Source: DATGSL01 sp964645585 (lineage in GTDB: Bacteria; Verrucomicrobiota; Verrucomicrobiia; Opitutales; T3Sed10-336). Taken from it: a stretch of 64,000 nt of DNA. The stretch spans positions 10,144 to 74,143 of the forward strand of contig CAZYAN010000013.1 in the NCBI GenBank assembly GCA_964645585.1, written 5' to 3'. Made by a program: the position numbers and the translations under genes. Under the pieces are notes generated by a model. It searched no databases. It was given only the letters and a program-made list of their open reading frames with translations, and was not told the DNA's origin. Below are positions 9,401-16,493 of the stretch, one piece after another. Position 1 is the first letter of the stretch, and each line of letters starts with the position of its first letter.

Positions 9401-9813
9401 ACGTTGCGCTTGGCAAAAAATTGGTCTTTGAGCACGCGGCGGCAAGCTGCCAGCGCTGTCACATCATCGAGGGCAAAGGGAGCAGCGACGTCGGCCCTGA
9501 TCTCTCTACAGTTGGTGCACGGCTGAATCGGGTTGAGCTGCTCCGCAGTCTGATCGATCCGGGTGCCGCGGTGGCGCCGGGCTTTGGCAATGCGACCATC
9601 AGGCTCACGGGCGGCGAAACCGTAGCCGGAACGGTGACCGGCGAAACGTCCGCGGCGGTATCCATCGAAATCGCGGACGGGGAGATTCGACAAATTCCCC
9701 GGCAGGAAATCGCGTCGATGCAGGGGCCGGTTTCCATCATGCCGCCGATGGGTTCGATCCTCACCGAGGAGGAGCTCCGGGCGATTGTCGCGTATCTGGC
9801 CAAGCAAAAGTAG
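6457..9813 (+). CDS. PVC-type haem-binding protein (beta-propeller, HEAT repeats, cytochrome c)
   Basis: A 1118-residue secreted multidomain protein typical of Planctomycetes and Verrucomicrobia. A signal peptide (hydrophobic to about residue 28) is followed by a glucose/sorbosone-dehydrogenase-like propeller (about 70-470, with FATGLRNPQDLVFD and GPSGVAFDPGTG). Two Asp-rich calcium-type loops (DKDGDGKADD, DRDRNGYAEE) lie inside it. About 490-960 is a run of HEAT-like helical pairs (LLDLLGHPNRRVRQEA, LLPLLDDSDAEIRAQA). The C-terminal cytochrome c domain has CQRCH (Cys998, Cys1001, His1002), DVGPDLSTVG and a late Met-rich segment. Such proteins are thought to couple periplasmic sugar oxidation to electron transfer, but the substrate is unproven. 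The ATG at 6457 directly precedes the signal peptide; an ATG at 6406 is possible. The ABC importer follows 24 nt downstream. Confidence 0.88.
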   Translation: MDVTRILLQCLPVLPAAVLFPCQALGGAPVQANAPLYSPAVHPASGEAEAAIAGFEVAEPFSIELFAAEPLLANPVLFHVANDGRVFVAETYRQGDDGGVVDNRYHPYWLLDDIANERVEQRREMFLRHRPDMAEQWTAHHGLIRVVEDKDGDGKADDSSIFADGFNDLMDGTAAGVLERNGKVWFTNIPHVWLLEDRDRNGYAEERTSLSYGYGVSVALRGHDLHGPAFGPDGKIYFSIGDRGYNVVTQEGRHLKAPNEGAVFRCDRDGSNLEVFATGLRNPQDLVFDNYGNLFTGDNNSDAADEARWTYVVEGGDSGWRMPYQTLPDRGPFNRLNLWQPEFDGRPAFAIPPIANISDGPSGVAFDPGTGMPEKYRGYFYLCDFRATPARSGVWAIAHEPDGAGFALVDSHPLIWNIVATDISVGPDSALYVSDWVSGWEGANRGRLYRLFDGAAQETDLVRQTRTLLREGMSDRSDSVLLDLLGHPNRRVRQEAQFTLAEREGTVEALAKLAASRDKEQLARVHAIWGLWQLLDENRDASVEALLPLLDDSDAEIRAQAARVLGDKAVARATENLIALLNDSAPRPVYFAAIGLGRIGDPRAIDAVAEMLRRNADRDPFLRHAGVMAFTGAGRTDERALLARADDESRSVRLGVLLALRRLDHPKVAKFLADSDPFLVREAALAIHDDTLIVDAIPTLAEVIKRPEISDEAVLRRAINANFRLGGLVQARDVAAFAAREEAPVVMRVEALHALRDWHEPPPRDRVIGFWRPLTGRPWHWAIEAVEPLLDALLRSSPQAVQIAAADLAGYYQLNSRVPLLQSMVEDAANRSDVRRAALQALGEMDDKAALGLAVTAALASDSADLRKPAYELLARLDPAEAVRAVETLVKSRSAAPNEKQAAFKTLAGIETSEARQIVLEWMNKLSDNPEAVPEEVHFELIQAAKNMQAGDPRLRAALDRFEKGRAHLDPAERTELLYGGDVALGKKLVFEHAAASCQRCHIIEGKGSSDVGPDLSTVGARLNRVELLRSLIDPGAAVAPGFGNATIRLTGGETVAGTVTGETSAAVSIEIADGEIRQIPRQEIASMQGPVSIMPPMGSILTEEELRAIVAYLAKQK

Positions 9814-9837
9814 CAGCTGAAGACGGAAAATCACCCC

Positions 9838-11391
9838 ATGAAAGCCGTACTTCGAGCGCGGTCGATCTCCAAGGGCTTCCCGGGTGTGCAGGCGCTCGAT
9901 GGCGTCGAGCTGACGGTGCGCCCGGGGGAGATTCACGCGCTGATGGGCGAGAACGGCGCCGGTAAATCGACCCTGATCAAGGTTCTGACGGGCGTATACG
10001 CGCGCGATTCAGGAACGGTTGAGATCGAAGGCCGGGCCGTGCACCCGGCGTCGCCGCGCGAGGCCGAAGCGGCGGGAATCAGCACCGTTTATCAAGAGGT
10101 CAATTTGATTCCCGCGCTCAGCGTGGCGGAAAATATTCTGCTCGGGCGGCAACCGCGGCGCGGCCCGTTCATTCGGTGGAGACTGTTGCGGCGACGGGCC
10201 CGCGAGGCGCTGGCGCGGCTCGGACTTGAAGGGATCGACGTCGATCGCTCGGTCGGATCGTATTCCCTTGCGATTCAACAAATGGTCGCGATCGCTCGGG
10301 CACTGGATGTCCCGGCCACACGTTTGCTGATTCTCGACGAACCAACCTCGAGTCTCGATGAAGCCGAGGTCGAGCAGCTCTTCGGAGTCATGCGAAAATT
10401 GCGCTCGGAAGGACTCGGCATGATTTTCGTCACCCATTTCCTCGACCAGGTGTACGCGGTTTGCGACCGCATCACCGTCCTCCGGAACGGTTGTTTCGCC
10501 GGCGAATTTGCCGCGGCCGAGCTCCCGCGCCTGAAACTCGTGCAGACGATGCTCGGCCGCGAGTTCGAGAATCATGCGGTGCCGGCGAAGGAAGAAACGG
10601 CGGAGTCAGAAACCGGCGAGGAGACGGGTGCCGCTGAAGTTTTTTTGGCTGCCCGGGAGCTGGGACGAAAGGGGAGTGTGCAAGAGATCACGCTCGACGT
10701 GAGGCGAGGCGAGGCGCATGGATTGGCCGGATTGCTGGGATCGGGCCGCACGGAAACGGCGCGCCTGCTGTTTGGCGCGGACCGAGCCGGTGGTGGCTCG
10801 ATCACGATCGAAGGGAGCGAGGTGACTTTGAAGAATCCCCGGCAGGCAATCGCGCTCGGCATCGGCTTCAGCTCGGAGGACCGGAAGCGGGAAGGATTGA
10901 TTCCGACGCTGAGCGTTCGGGAAAACCTGATCCTTGCGATGCAGGCGTCTCGCGGCATGTTTCGGCGCATTCCGATAAAAGAGCAGCGGCAGCTCGCCGA
11001 GAAGTTTATATCCGTTTTGCGAATACGGACACCTTCGCCGGAGACGGCGATCGAGAACCTTTCCGGCGGAAACCAGCAAAAAGTGCTCTTGGCCCGCTGG
11101 CTCTGCACGAATTGCCGGCTCTTGATTCTCGACGAGCCGACGCGCGGAATCGACATCGGCGCGAAAGCGGAGATTGAAAAGCTGATCAGCGACATCCGCG
11201 AAAAAGGGATGGCGGTACTTTTTATTTCATCGGAGCTCGAAGAGCTTGTGCGGGTCTGCTCGCGGGTCAGTATTTTGCGCGACCGAAGGAAAGTCGGTGA
11301 AATCGCCGGAACCGCGATCGGAGTCGACGCGATCATGCGCGCGATCGCCGCTCCGCCGCCGAGCGCGCCCGAGGAAGGGGGGCAGCGGTGA
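9838..11391 (+). CDS. ytfR: Sugar ABC transporter ATPase (RbsA/YtfR type)
   Basis: A 517-residue protein with two fused ABC domains, the standard size for carbohydrate-uptake CUT2 ATPases. The first half has Walker A GENGAGKST, the degenerate signature SYSLAIQQMVAIARAL and Walker B LLILDEPTSSLD. The second half has a degenerate P-loop (GLLGSGRTE), a proper signature LSGGNQQKVLLARWL and LLILDEPTRGIDIG. It energises import through the two permeases encoded next. The YtfR assignment rests mainly on the YtfQ-like binding protein in the same operon. The stop codon overlaps the GTG start of the next gene as GTGA. Confidence 0.9.
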   Translation: MKAVLRARSISKGFPGVQALDGVELTVRPGEIHALMGENGAGKSTLIKVLTGVYARDSGTVEIEGRAVHPASPREAEAAGISTVYQEVNLIPALSVAENILLGRQPRRGPFIRWRLLRRRAREALARLGLEGIDVDRSVGSYSLAIQQMVAIARALDVPATRLLILDEPTSSLDEAEVEQLFGVMRKLRSEGLGMIFVTHFLDQVYAVCDRITVLRNGCFAGEFAAAELPRLKLVQTMLGREFENHAVPAKEETAESETGEETGAAEVFLAARELGRKGSVQEITLDVRRGEAHGLAGLLGSGRTETARLLFGADRAGGGSITIEGSEVTLKNPRQAIALGIGFSSEDRKREGLIPTLSVRENLILAMQASRGMFRRIPIKEQRQLAEKFISVLRIRTPSPETAIENLSGGNQQKVLLARWLCTNCRLLILDEPTRGIDIGAKAEIEKLISDIREKGMAVLFISSELEELVRVCSRVSILRDRRKVGEIAGTAIGVDAIMRAIAAPPPSAPEEGGQR

Positions 11392-12410
11392 GCGGGCAGG
11401 TGGAGGCTGGACAGGCGGTGCGGTCAGTGCCGCGGAGCCTGGCGTCGCCGGTATCACGCTTGCTTTGGCCGGCGCTGGGGCTGTTCGCTTTGCTTGGGTT
11501 TAACGGGCTGACGGCGGAAGGGTTTTTCACGATCGGCGTCGTCGATGGTCATTTGTACGGTCCGCTGGTTACCATCGTTGTACAGGCATCGCCCATTATC
11601 CTTGTGGCGATCGGGATGACGCTGGTGATCGCGACGGGCGGGATCGATCTTTCGGTCGGTTCCGTGATGGCGATCGCCGGCGCGGCGGCGGCGATCGCGA
11701 GCGGATATGGAGGCGCCTTGGGAGGGTTGCTTGCCGGATTGCTGGCGGGGATCGCCGTCGGGCTGGCGAACGGTGTGCTTGTGTCGTTCGTTCGTATTCA
11801 GCCGATCATTGCGACGTTAATTTTTCTCGTACTCGGCCGCGGGCTGGCGATGATGATGACCGGCGGTGTTCCTGCGATGATCGAGGCACCCTTCCTGGCG
11901 CGCCTCGGGCCGTTCGCGCCGCTGATCGCCGCGATCGTGTTCGCGGTGACACTGCTGTTCGTGCGGCGAACGGCGCTCGGGCTGTTTGTGGCTTCGGTTG
12001 GGGACAATGAAGAAGCGAGCCGCCTGTCCGGGCTGCAAAGCGGACTGATCAAACTCGTCGTCTACGCCTTCAGCGGACTTTGCGCGGCGGTCGCCGGAAT
12101 CGTTGTTTCGTCGCGCCTCGGACGCGCGGATGCCACGCGGCTTGGCGAGCTGGTGGAATTGGACGCGATATTCGCGGTCGTGGTCGGCGGGACGGCTTTG
12201 ACGGGCGGCCGGTTCAGTCTGGCCGGGTCGGTGATCGGCGCGCTGCTGATCCAGACCTTGACGGTGACGATGATCAATCAAGGGATGCCGCCGGAGATCA
12301 CGCCGCTGCCCAAGGCGATCGTCATTTTGCTGGTTTGCCTGCTGCAATCGGAGAAATTTCGAAGGCAAGTCGCCGCGCCCTTCCGGGGAAGAAAGGAGGC
12401 GTCTGCCTAG
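11388..12410 (+). CDS. ytfT: Sugar ABC transporter permease (YtfT type)
   Basis: A 340-residue CUT2-family inner-membrane permease with about nine hydrophobic segments. The conserved GMTLVIATGGIDLSVGSVMA block and VVGGTALTGGRFSLAGSVIGALLI are diagnostic of RbsC/YtfT proteins. It starts with GTG overlapping the stop of the ATPase gene, and the next permease begins immediately after its stop. It presumably forms a heteromeric channel with the downstream permease, as YtfT does with YjfF in E. coli. Confidence 0.88.
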   Translation: MSGQVEAGQAVRSVPRSLASPVSRLLWPALGLFALLGFNGLTAEGFFTIGVVDGHLYGPLVTIVVQASPIILVAIGMTLVIATGGIDLSVGSVMAIAGAAAAIASGYGGALGGLLAGLLAGIAVGLANGVLVSFVRIQPIIATLIFLVLGRGLAMMMTGGVPAMIEAPFLARLGPFAPLIAAIVFAVTLLFVRRTALGLFVASVGDNEEASRLSGLQSGLIKLVVYAFSGLCAAVAGIVVSSRLGRADATRLGELVELDAIFAVVVGGTALTGGRFSLAGSVIGALLIQTLTVTMINQGMPPEITPLPKAIVILLVCLLQSEKFRRQVAAPFRGRKEASA

Positions 12411-13370
12411 ATGGTGTTTGTGCGAAAGTACCTTCCGCTGCTCGCGACGGCCGGTGTGCTCGGTGTACTTTTCACGCTGGCGGCGCTCCAGTACGCAAAC
12501 TTTGCGTCGCCGCTTGTTGTGGCAAACATTTTGCGCGGCCAAGCCTTCCTCGGCCTGCTGGCGATCGGAATGACCTTCGTCATTCTGTCGGGCGGCATCG
12601 ATCTGTCGGTTGGGACCGTGCTCGCGTTCACATCGATCCTGGTCGCGAAACTGACCCTGCTCGGCTGGCATCCGGCGCTTGCGATCGGAGCGGCGCTTGC
12701 GATCGGAACAACCTTTGGGGCCGCGCAGGGGGCGGTGATTCAGCTTTACCGGCTGCCGCCGTTTCTCGTGACGCTGGCCGGATTATTTTTTGCGAAAGGC
12801 ATGGCGTTCGCAGTCCACCGGCAATCCCTGTCGATCGATCACGGGTGGTTTGACGCGATCGCTCGCTTCCGCATTTTGGTTTTCGAGCGAGCACCGATCA
12901 CGGTACCGACGCTGCTTTTTCTCGCCGTCCTGGCGGGGACGCTGGTCATTGCCCACCTCACACGCTTCGGACGCAACGTGTACGCGGTCGGAGGAAACGA
13001 AACCTCCGCACTGCTGATGGGACTGCCGGTCGGCGTGACGAAGGTCGGCGTGTATGCCTTCAGCGGATTCTGCGCCGCGATGGCCGGGGTCGTCTATGCG
13101 ATCGGGATCCGGTCTGGAAATCCGGCGATCGGACTCGGGATGGAGCTGGACGCGATCGCGTGCGTGGTGATCGGCGGCACGCTGCTGACCGGGGGCAGCG
13201 GCTGGGTGGCCGGCACGTTCCTCGGCGTGCTGATTTTTGGCACAATTAAAACCATGCTTGATTTCCACGGCTCCCTCGATTCAGCTTGGCTGCGGATCGC
13301 AATGGGCGGTCTGCTGTTGATCTTCATCGTTTTGCAACGCGCGCTTTCGACCCGAAAAACTGCCTCCTGA
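12411..13370 (+). CDS. yjfF: Sugar ABC transporter permease (YjfF type)
   Basis: A 319-residue CUT2 permease with the same GMTFVILSGGIDLSVGTVLA and VIGGTLLTGGSGWVAGTFLGV motifs as its neighbour. The ATG follows the previous stop codon with no spacer, so translation is likely coupled. The combination of two different permeases is characteristic of the YtfQRT-YjfF system and differs from ribose or xylose systems, which usually have one. Confidence 0.88.
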   Translation: MVFVRKYLPLLATAGVLGVLFTLAALQYANFASPLVVANILRGQAFLGLLAIGMTFVILSGGIDLSVGTVLAFTSILVAKLTLLGWHPALAIGAALAIGTTFGAAQGAVIQLYRLPPFLVTLAGLFFAKGMAFAVHRQSLSIDHGWFDAIARFRILVFERAPITVPTLLFLAVLAGTLVIAHLTRFGRNVYAVGGNETSALLMGLPVGVTKVGVYAFSGFCAAMAGVVYAIGIRSGNPAIGLGMELDAIACVVIGGTLLTGGSGWVAGTFLGVLIFGTIKTMLDFHGSLDSAWLRIAMGGLLLIFIVLQRALSTRKTAS

Positions 13371-13401
13371 TTCAGAATCTAACCGTTCCCGAAAAGACTT
13401 T

Positions 13402-14361
13402 ATGAAAGCACTACGTATCCTTGCTCTCTCTTCTGTTGCATCTTTTTCTGTGTTTTTCAGTGGCTGTGGCGGCGCCAGCGGAGGTTCGGCCGGCGGCCCG
13501 GTGGTTGGCTTTGCGCAGGCCGGCGCCGAAAGTGCCTGGAGAGTGGCGGAAACGCAATCGATCCGCGATACCGCCGCCGAGCGCGGGGTCGATCTGCGTT
13601 TCACGGATGCGCAAGGCCGTCAGGAAAACCAGATTGCGGCAGTCCGGAATTTCATCGCGCAAGGCGTCGACGCCATCATTCTCGCGCCGATCGTCGAGAC
13701 CGGCTGGGAAGGCGTTTTGATGGAAGCCGGGGACGCGGGGATTCCTGTCATTCTGGTCGACCGGGGTGTCGAGGCGGATGAGAACCTGTACGCGACTTTA
13801 ATCGCGTCTGACTTTGTTGCGGAAGGCCGGATGGCCGCGGAATGGCTGGCGGAGAAGACCGATGGAAAAGCGAAGATCATCGAGCTGCAAGGAACACCTG
13901 GCGCCGCACCGGCGATCGATCGGAAGAAGGGCTTCGAGAACGCGATCGCGGCGTATCCGGAAATGACGATTATCGCGTCGCAGAGCGGGAATTTTAATAT
14001 CCAAGAAGGACGCGCGGTCATGGAAGCGCTTTTGACCCAGCACCGTGACGAAGTGACGGCGGTGTACGCGCACAACGATGACATGGCCCTCGGCGCGATC
14101 CAGGCGATCCGCGGAGCGGGCCTGCGACCCGGCGGCGATGTTTTGATCGTGTCGGTCGATGGTGTCAAAGGCGCCTTCGAGGCGATGGTGGCGGGCGATC
14201 TCAACTGCACGGTTGAGTGCAATCCGCTGCTCGGCCCGCTCGCCTTTGACGCGGTCGAGAAGGTTCTTGCCGGGGAACCGCTGCCGAAGCGGACGGTTGT
14301 CGAGGACCAGGTTTTCGATCAGTCGCAAGCGGCGGAACTGATCGCGTCGCGGAAATATTGA
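13402..14361 (+). CDS. ytfQ: Periplasmic sugar-binding lipoprotein (YtfQ type, galactofuranose-like)
   Basis: A 319-residue type I periplasmic binding protein. The N-terminus has a lipoprotein signal ending FFSGC, so the mature protein should be lipid-anchored rather than soluble as in E. coli. Diagnostic segments close to E. coli YtfQ are VGFAQAGAESAWR, RQENQIAAVRNFIAQGVDAI and APIVETGWEGVL. YtfQ binds galactofuranose and galactopyranose, so a furanose or hexose ligand is likely but not proven. Here it is the last gene of the operon, whereas in E. coli it is the first. 31 nt separate it from the permease gene. Confidence 0.88.
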   Translation: MKALRILALSSVASFSVFFSGCGGASGGSAGGPVVGFAQAGAESAWRVAETQSIRDTAAERGVDLRFTDAQGRQENQIAAVRNFIAQGVDAIILAPIVETGWEGVLMEAGDAGIPVILVDRGVEADENLYATLIASDFVAEGRMAAEWLAEKTDGKAKIIELQGTPGAAPAIDRKKGFENAIAAYPEMTIIASQSGNFNIQEGRAVMEALLTQHRDEVTAVYAHNDDMALGAIQAIRGAGLRPGGDVLIVSVDGVKGAFEAMVAGDLNCTVECNPLLGPLAFDAVEKVLAGEPLPKRTVVEDQVFDQSQAAELIASRKY

Positions 14362-14414
14362 GACGGTGGAAGCGCGCATCTCGGGCTAAGCGGCTGGGTG
14401 CTGCTTTTCCCGGG

Positions 14415-15440
14415 CTACGTCGCCGTTTTCCAGAAGTAGTCGGCGCGCTGGTCGAGGATTTCGTGGCAGCGTTCGATTTCGGCCCTGCGCAGAGCGAGGT
14501 TTTCATCGGCGATTTTTGAGAGATCGTCGATGTTGTAGAGAAAGACATTTTCGATCGTTCCGGCCGCTTCCTCCACGTCCCGGGGAAGGGAAAGATCGAT
14601 CAGGAAGAGCGGCTGATATCCCCGGCCCTTCACCGCGTCGCGAAGGGTGCGCTTGCGGAGAATCGGATCCGGTGAGGCTGTGGAACAGAGGACGATGTCA
14701 AACTTCCCGACCGCCGATTCGAGCTGTTCGAACGGAAGCGCGTTTCCGCCGTACTGCCGTGCGAGATCCATCGCCCGGTGATTGGTGCGATTGCAAATCG
14801 TAAAGTCGGTAGCGCCGCGGCTCTTCAGGGCGTTGATGGTCCGCTCGCTGATTTCGCCCGCACCGACAACAAGGATTTTGGTCGAAGAAAGGTTTCCAAA
14901 GATTTTGAGAGCCAGATCGACCGCGACGCTGCCGACACTGACCTGTCCGCGTCCGACGGCGGTGTGCGTGCGGACCCATTTCGCCGCCTGAAATGATTTC
15001 TGGAAAAGACGGTTGAGCAACGGACCCAGCGTACGGTGCTCGGTCGCGATTGTGTAGGCCTCTTTGACCTGACCGAGAATCTCCGCTTCGCCGACGACGA
15101 GCGAATCGAGCCCGGACGCAACCGCAAACAAGTGGCGCACGGCCTGACGGTCGCGCAGTTCAAAGCCATACTGCCGGAAGCCGTCACCGCCAATTTCACG
15201 CAGCTGACAGAAAGTCTCGCTCAGGGAGCGCACACCTGTTTCGCCTTCCGCGACTCCGTAGATTTCTGTCCGGTTGCAGGTGCTGATCAGCGCGACTTCG
15301 CTGATCCCGGGCACATTGCGCAGGAGCCGGTACGCGTGGCCGAACTCGTCCGGGGCGATCGAGAATTTTTCCCGGATGTCGATCGGCGCCGTATGGTGGC
15401 TGGCCCCGAAATTGATAAGAGACCCGAAGGTTCGCTGCAT
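14415..15440 (-). CDS. hemA: Glutamyl-tRNA reductase
   Basis: A 341-residue enzyme that reduces glutamyl-tRNA to glutamate-1-semialdehyde, the committed step of C5 haem synthesis. The catalytic Cys55 lies in LISTCNRTE, the substrate-binding loop is GASHHTAPI, and the NADPH-binding domain has KILVVGAGEISERT. It is short for the family (usually 410-430), stopping soon after the spinal helix, so the C-terminal dimerisation domain is reduced or absent. It follows the HemX-like gene by only 6 nt on the same strand, a pairing known from hemAX operons. Confidence 0.92.
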   Translation of the reverse strand: MQRTFGSLINFGASHHTAPIDIREKFSIAPDEFGHAYRLLRNVPGISEVALISTCNRTEIYGVAEGETGVRSLSETFCQLREIGGDGFRQYGFELRDRQAVRHLFAVASGLDSLVVGEAEILGQVKEAYTIATEHRTLGPLLNRLFQKSFQAAKWVRTHTAVGRGQVSVGSVAVDLALKIFGNLSSTKILVVGAGEISERTINALKSRGATDFTICNRTNHRAMDLARQYGGNALPFEQLESAVGKFDIVLCSTASPDPILRKRTLRDAVKGRGYQPLFLIDLSLPRDVEEAAGTIENVFLYNIDDLSKIADENLALRRAEIERCHEILDQRADYFWKTAT

Positions 15441-15446
15441 GGCTGC

Positions 15447-16301
15447 TCAGAAGGACAAAACCGTCGGCGCCGAGGTGGCAGCGGCGAAACGTCCACCGGC
15501 CACTGGCCAGATGGATGCGAGTGTGACCAGGAAGAGGATGATGCACGTCCACGCCAGCGTGTGCGCTACGACCTTTCGTTGCCAGCGAAGGCATGCGACG
15601 CAGAGGTAGGCAATCCAGATCGCGATCGTGACCGCCAGCTTCGGCCATTCGATCGAACCGGGATTGGGCATCCAGTAGAATGTCCCGAGTGCGAGGGAGA
15701 CGGTAAGGACCGAGACGCCTGTGATCAGGAGACGGGCGATCATGTGGTCGAGTTGGAGGATTGACGGCAGAAAAACGGCGAGGCCCTGCAGTTTTTTCTG
15801 TTTCAGACTTCGGTTTTGGAAGAGATACATGACCGAAATAAGCGCGAGAATGGCAAAGACTCCATAGCTGAAAAGGGCGAGAGCAGCGTGAACCTCGATC
15901 CATGGATTGGGTCCGAGCACATTGGCTGACCGGGTGCCGTCCCAATCCGGTATGGCGAGTGAAAGGACGCCGAGGAAGGCGGCGAGGCCGGCCGAGAAAA
16001 AGCCGAGCATGCTCATGCGGAAAGCCGGACCGACCGCCATATACAGCAGGATCAGGGACCAGACGATGAACTGCATGATTTCAAACGGGTTGCCGAGCGG
16101 GCAGCCTCCGTGCTCCATCCCTCGCAGGTACAGGCCGATCGTCTGTCCGACGAAACCGGTAACAACGACCGCGAACAGGACTGGTCGCGAATGCGCGCGC
16201 GCTCGGACCAGGCAGGTGAGCCCGAACACGAATCCCGCCGTGTACAGGAAGCTCGCCGCCCAGAGCCAGGAACGGTCGTTCAAGGAGAGAAAATCGGCCA
16301 T
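15447..16301 (-). CDS. hemX: HemX/CcsA-like cytochrome c assembly membrane protein
   Basis: A 284-residue polytopic protein of the CcmC/CcsA/HemX family with about eight transmembrane segments. The family features are GGCPLGNPFEIMQFIVW near residue 70, a His in the HAALALFSYGVFAI helix, and a later LDHMIARLLITGV. Family members either handle haem in cytochrome c maturation or, as HemX, modulate HemA. Co-transcription with hemA favours HemX. The ATG at 16301 lies 192 nt from the divergent SNF2 gene, so this space should hold both promoters. Confidence 0.78.
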   Translation of the reverse strand: MADFLSLNDRSWLWAASFLYTAGFVFGLTCLVRARAHSRPVLFAVVVTGFVGQTIGLYLRGMEHGGCPLGNPFEIMQFIVWSLILLYMAVGPAFRMSMLGFFSAGLAAFLGVLSLAIPDWDGTRSANVLGPNPWIEVHAALALFSYGVFAILALISVMYLFQNRSLKQKKLQGLAVFLPSILQLDHMIARLLITGVSVLTVSLALGTFYWMPNPGSIEWPKLAVTIAIWIAYLCVACLRWQRKVVAHTLAWTCIILFLVTLASIWPVAGGRFAAATSAPTVLSF

Positions 16302-16493
16302 GTTTCGCGAAATATGGGAGAGCTCGGGAGTCCTGTCAAAACACCGAGTCGGCGAACGTGCTGTCCAGAGAGCCTTTTCGATGCAGATCGAGGAAAATCA
16401 AATGGACAAACCGTTGATTTTCAAGCCGCGCTGGTCTTGGCGGCACGCGGCGGTGAAAAAAGAAATTGAACCTATTCGCTGGAAGTGCTGACT

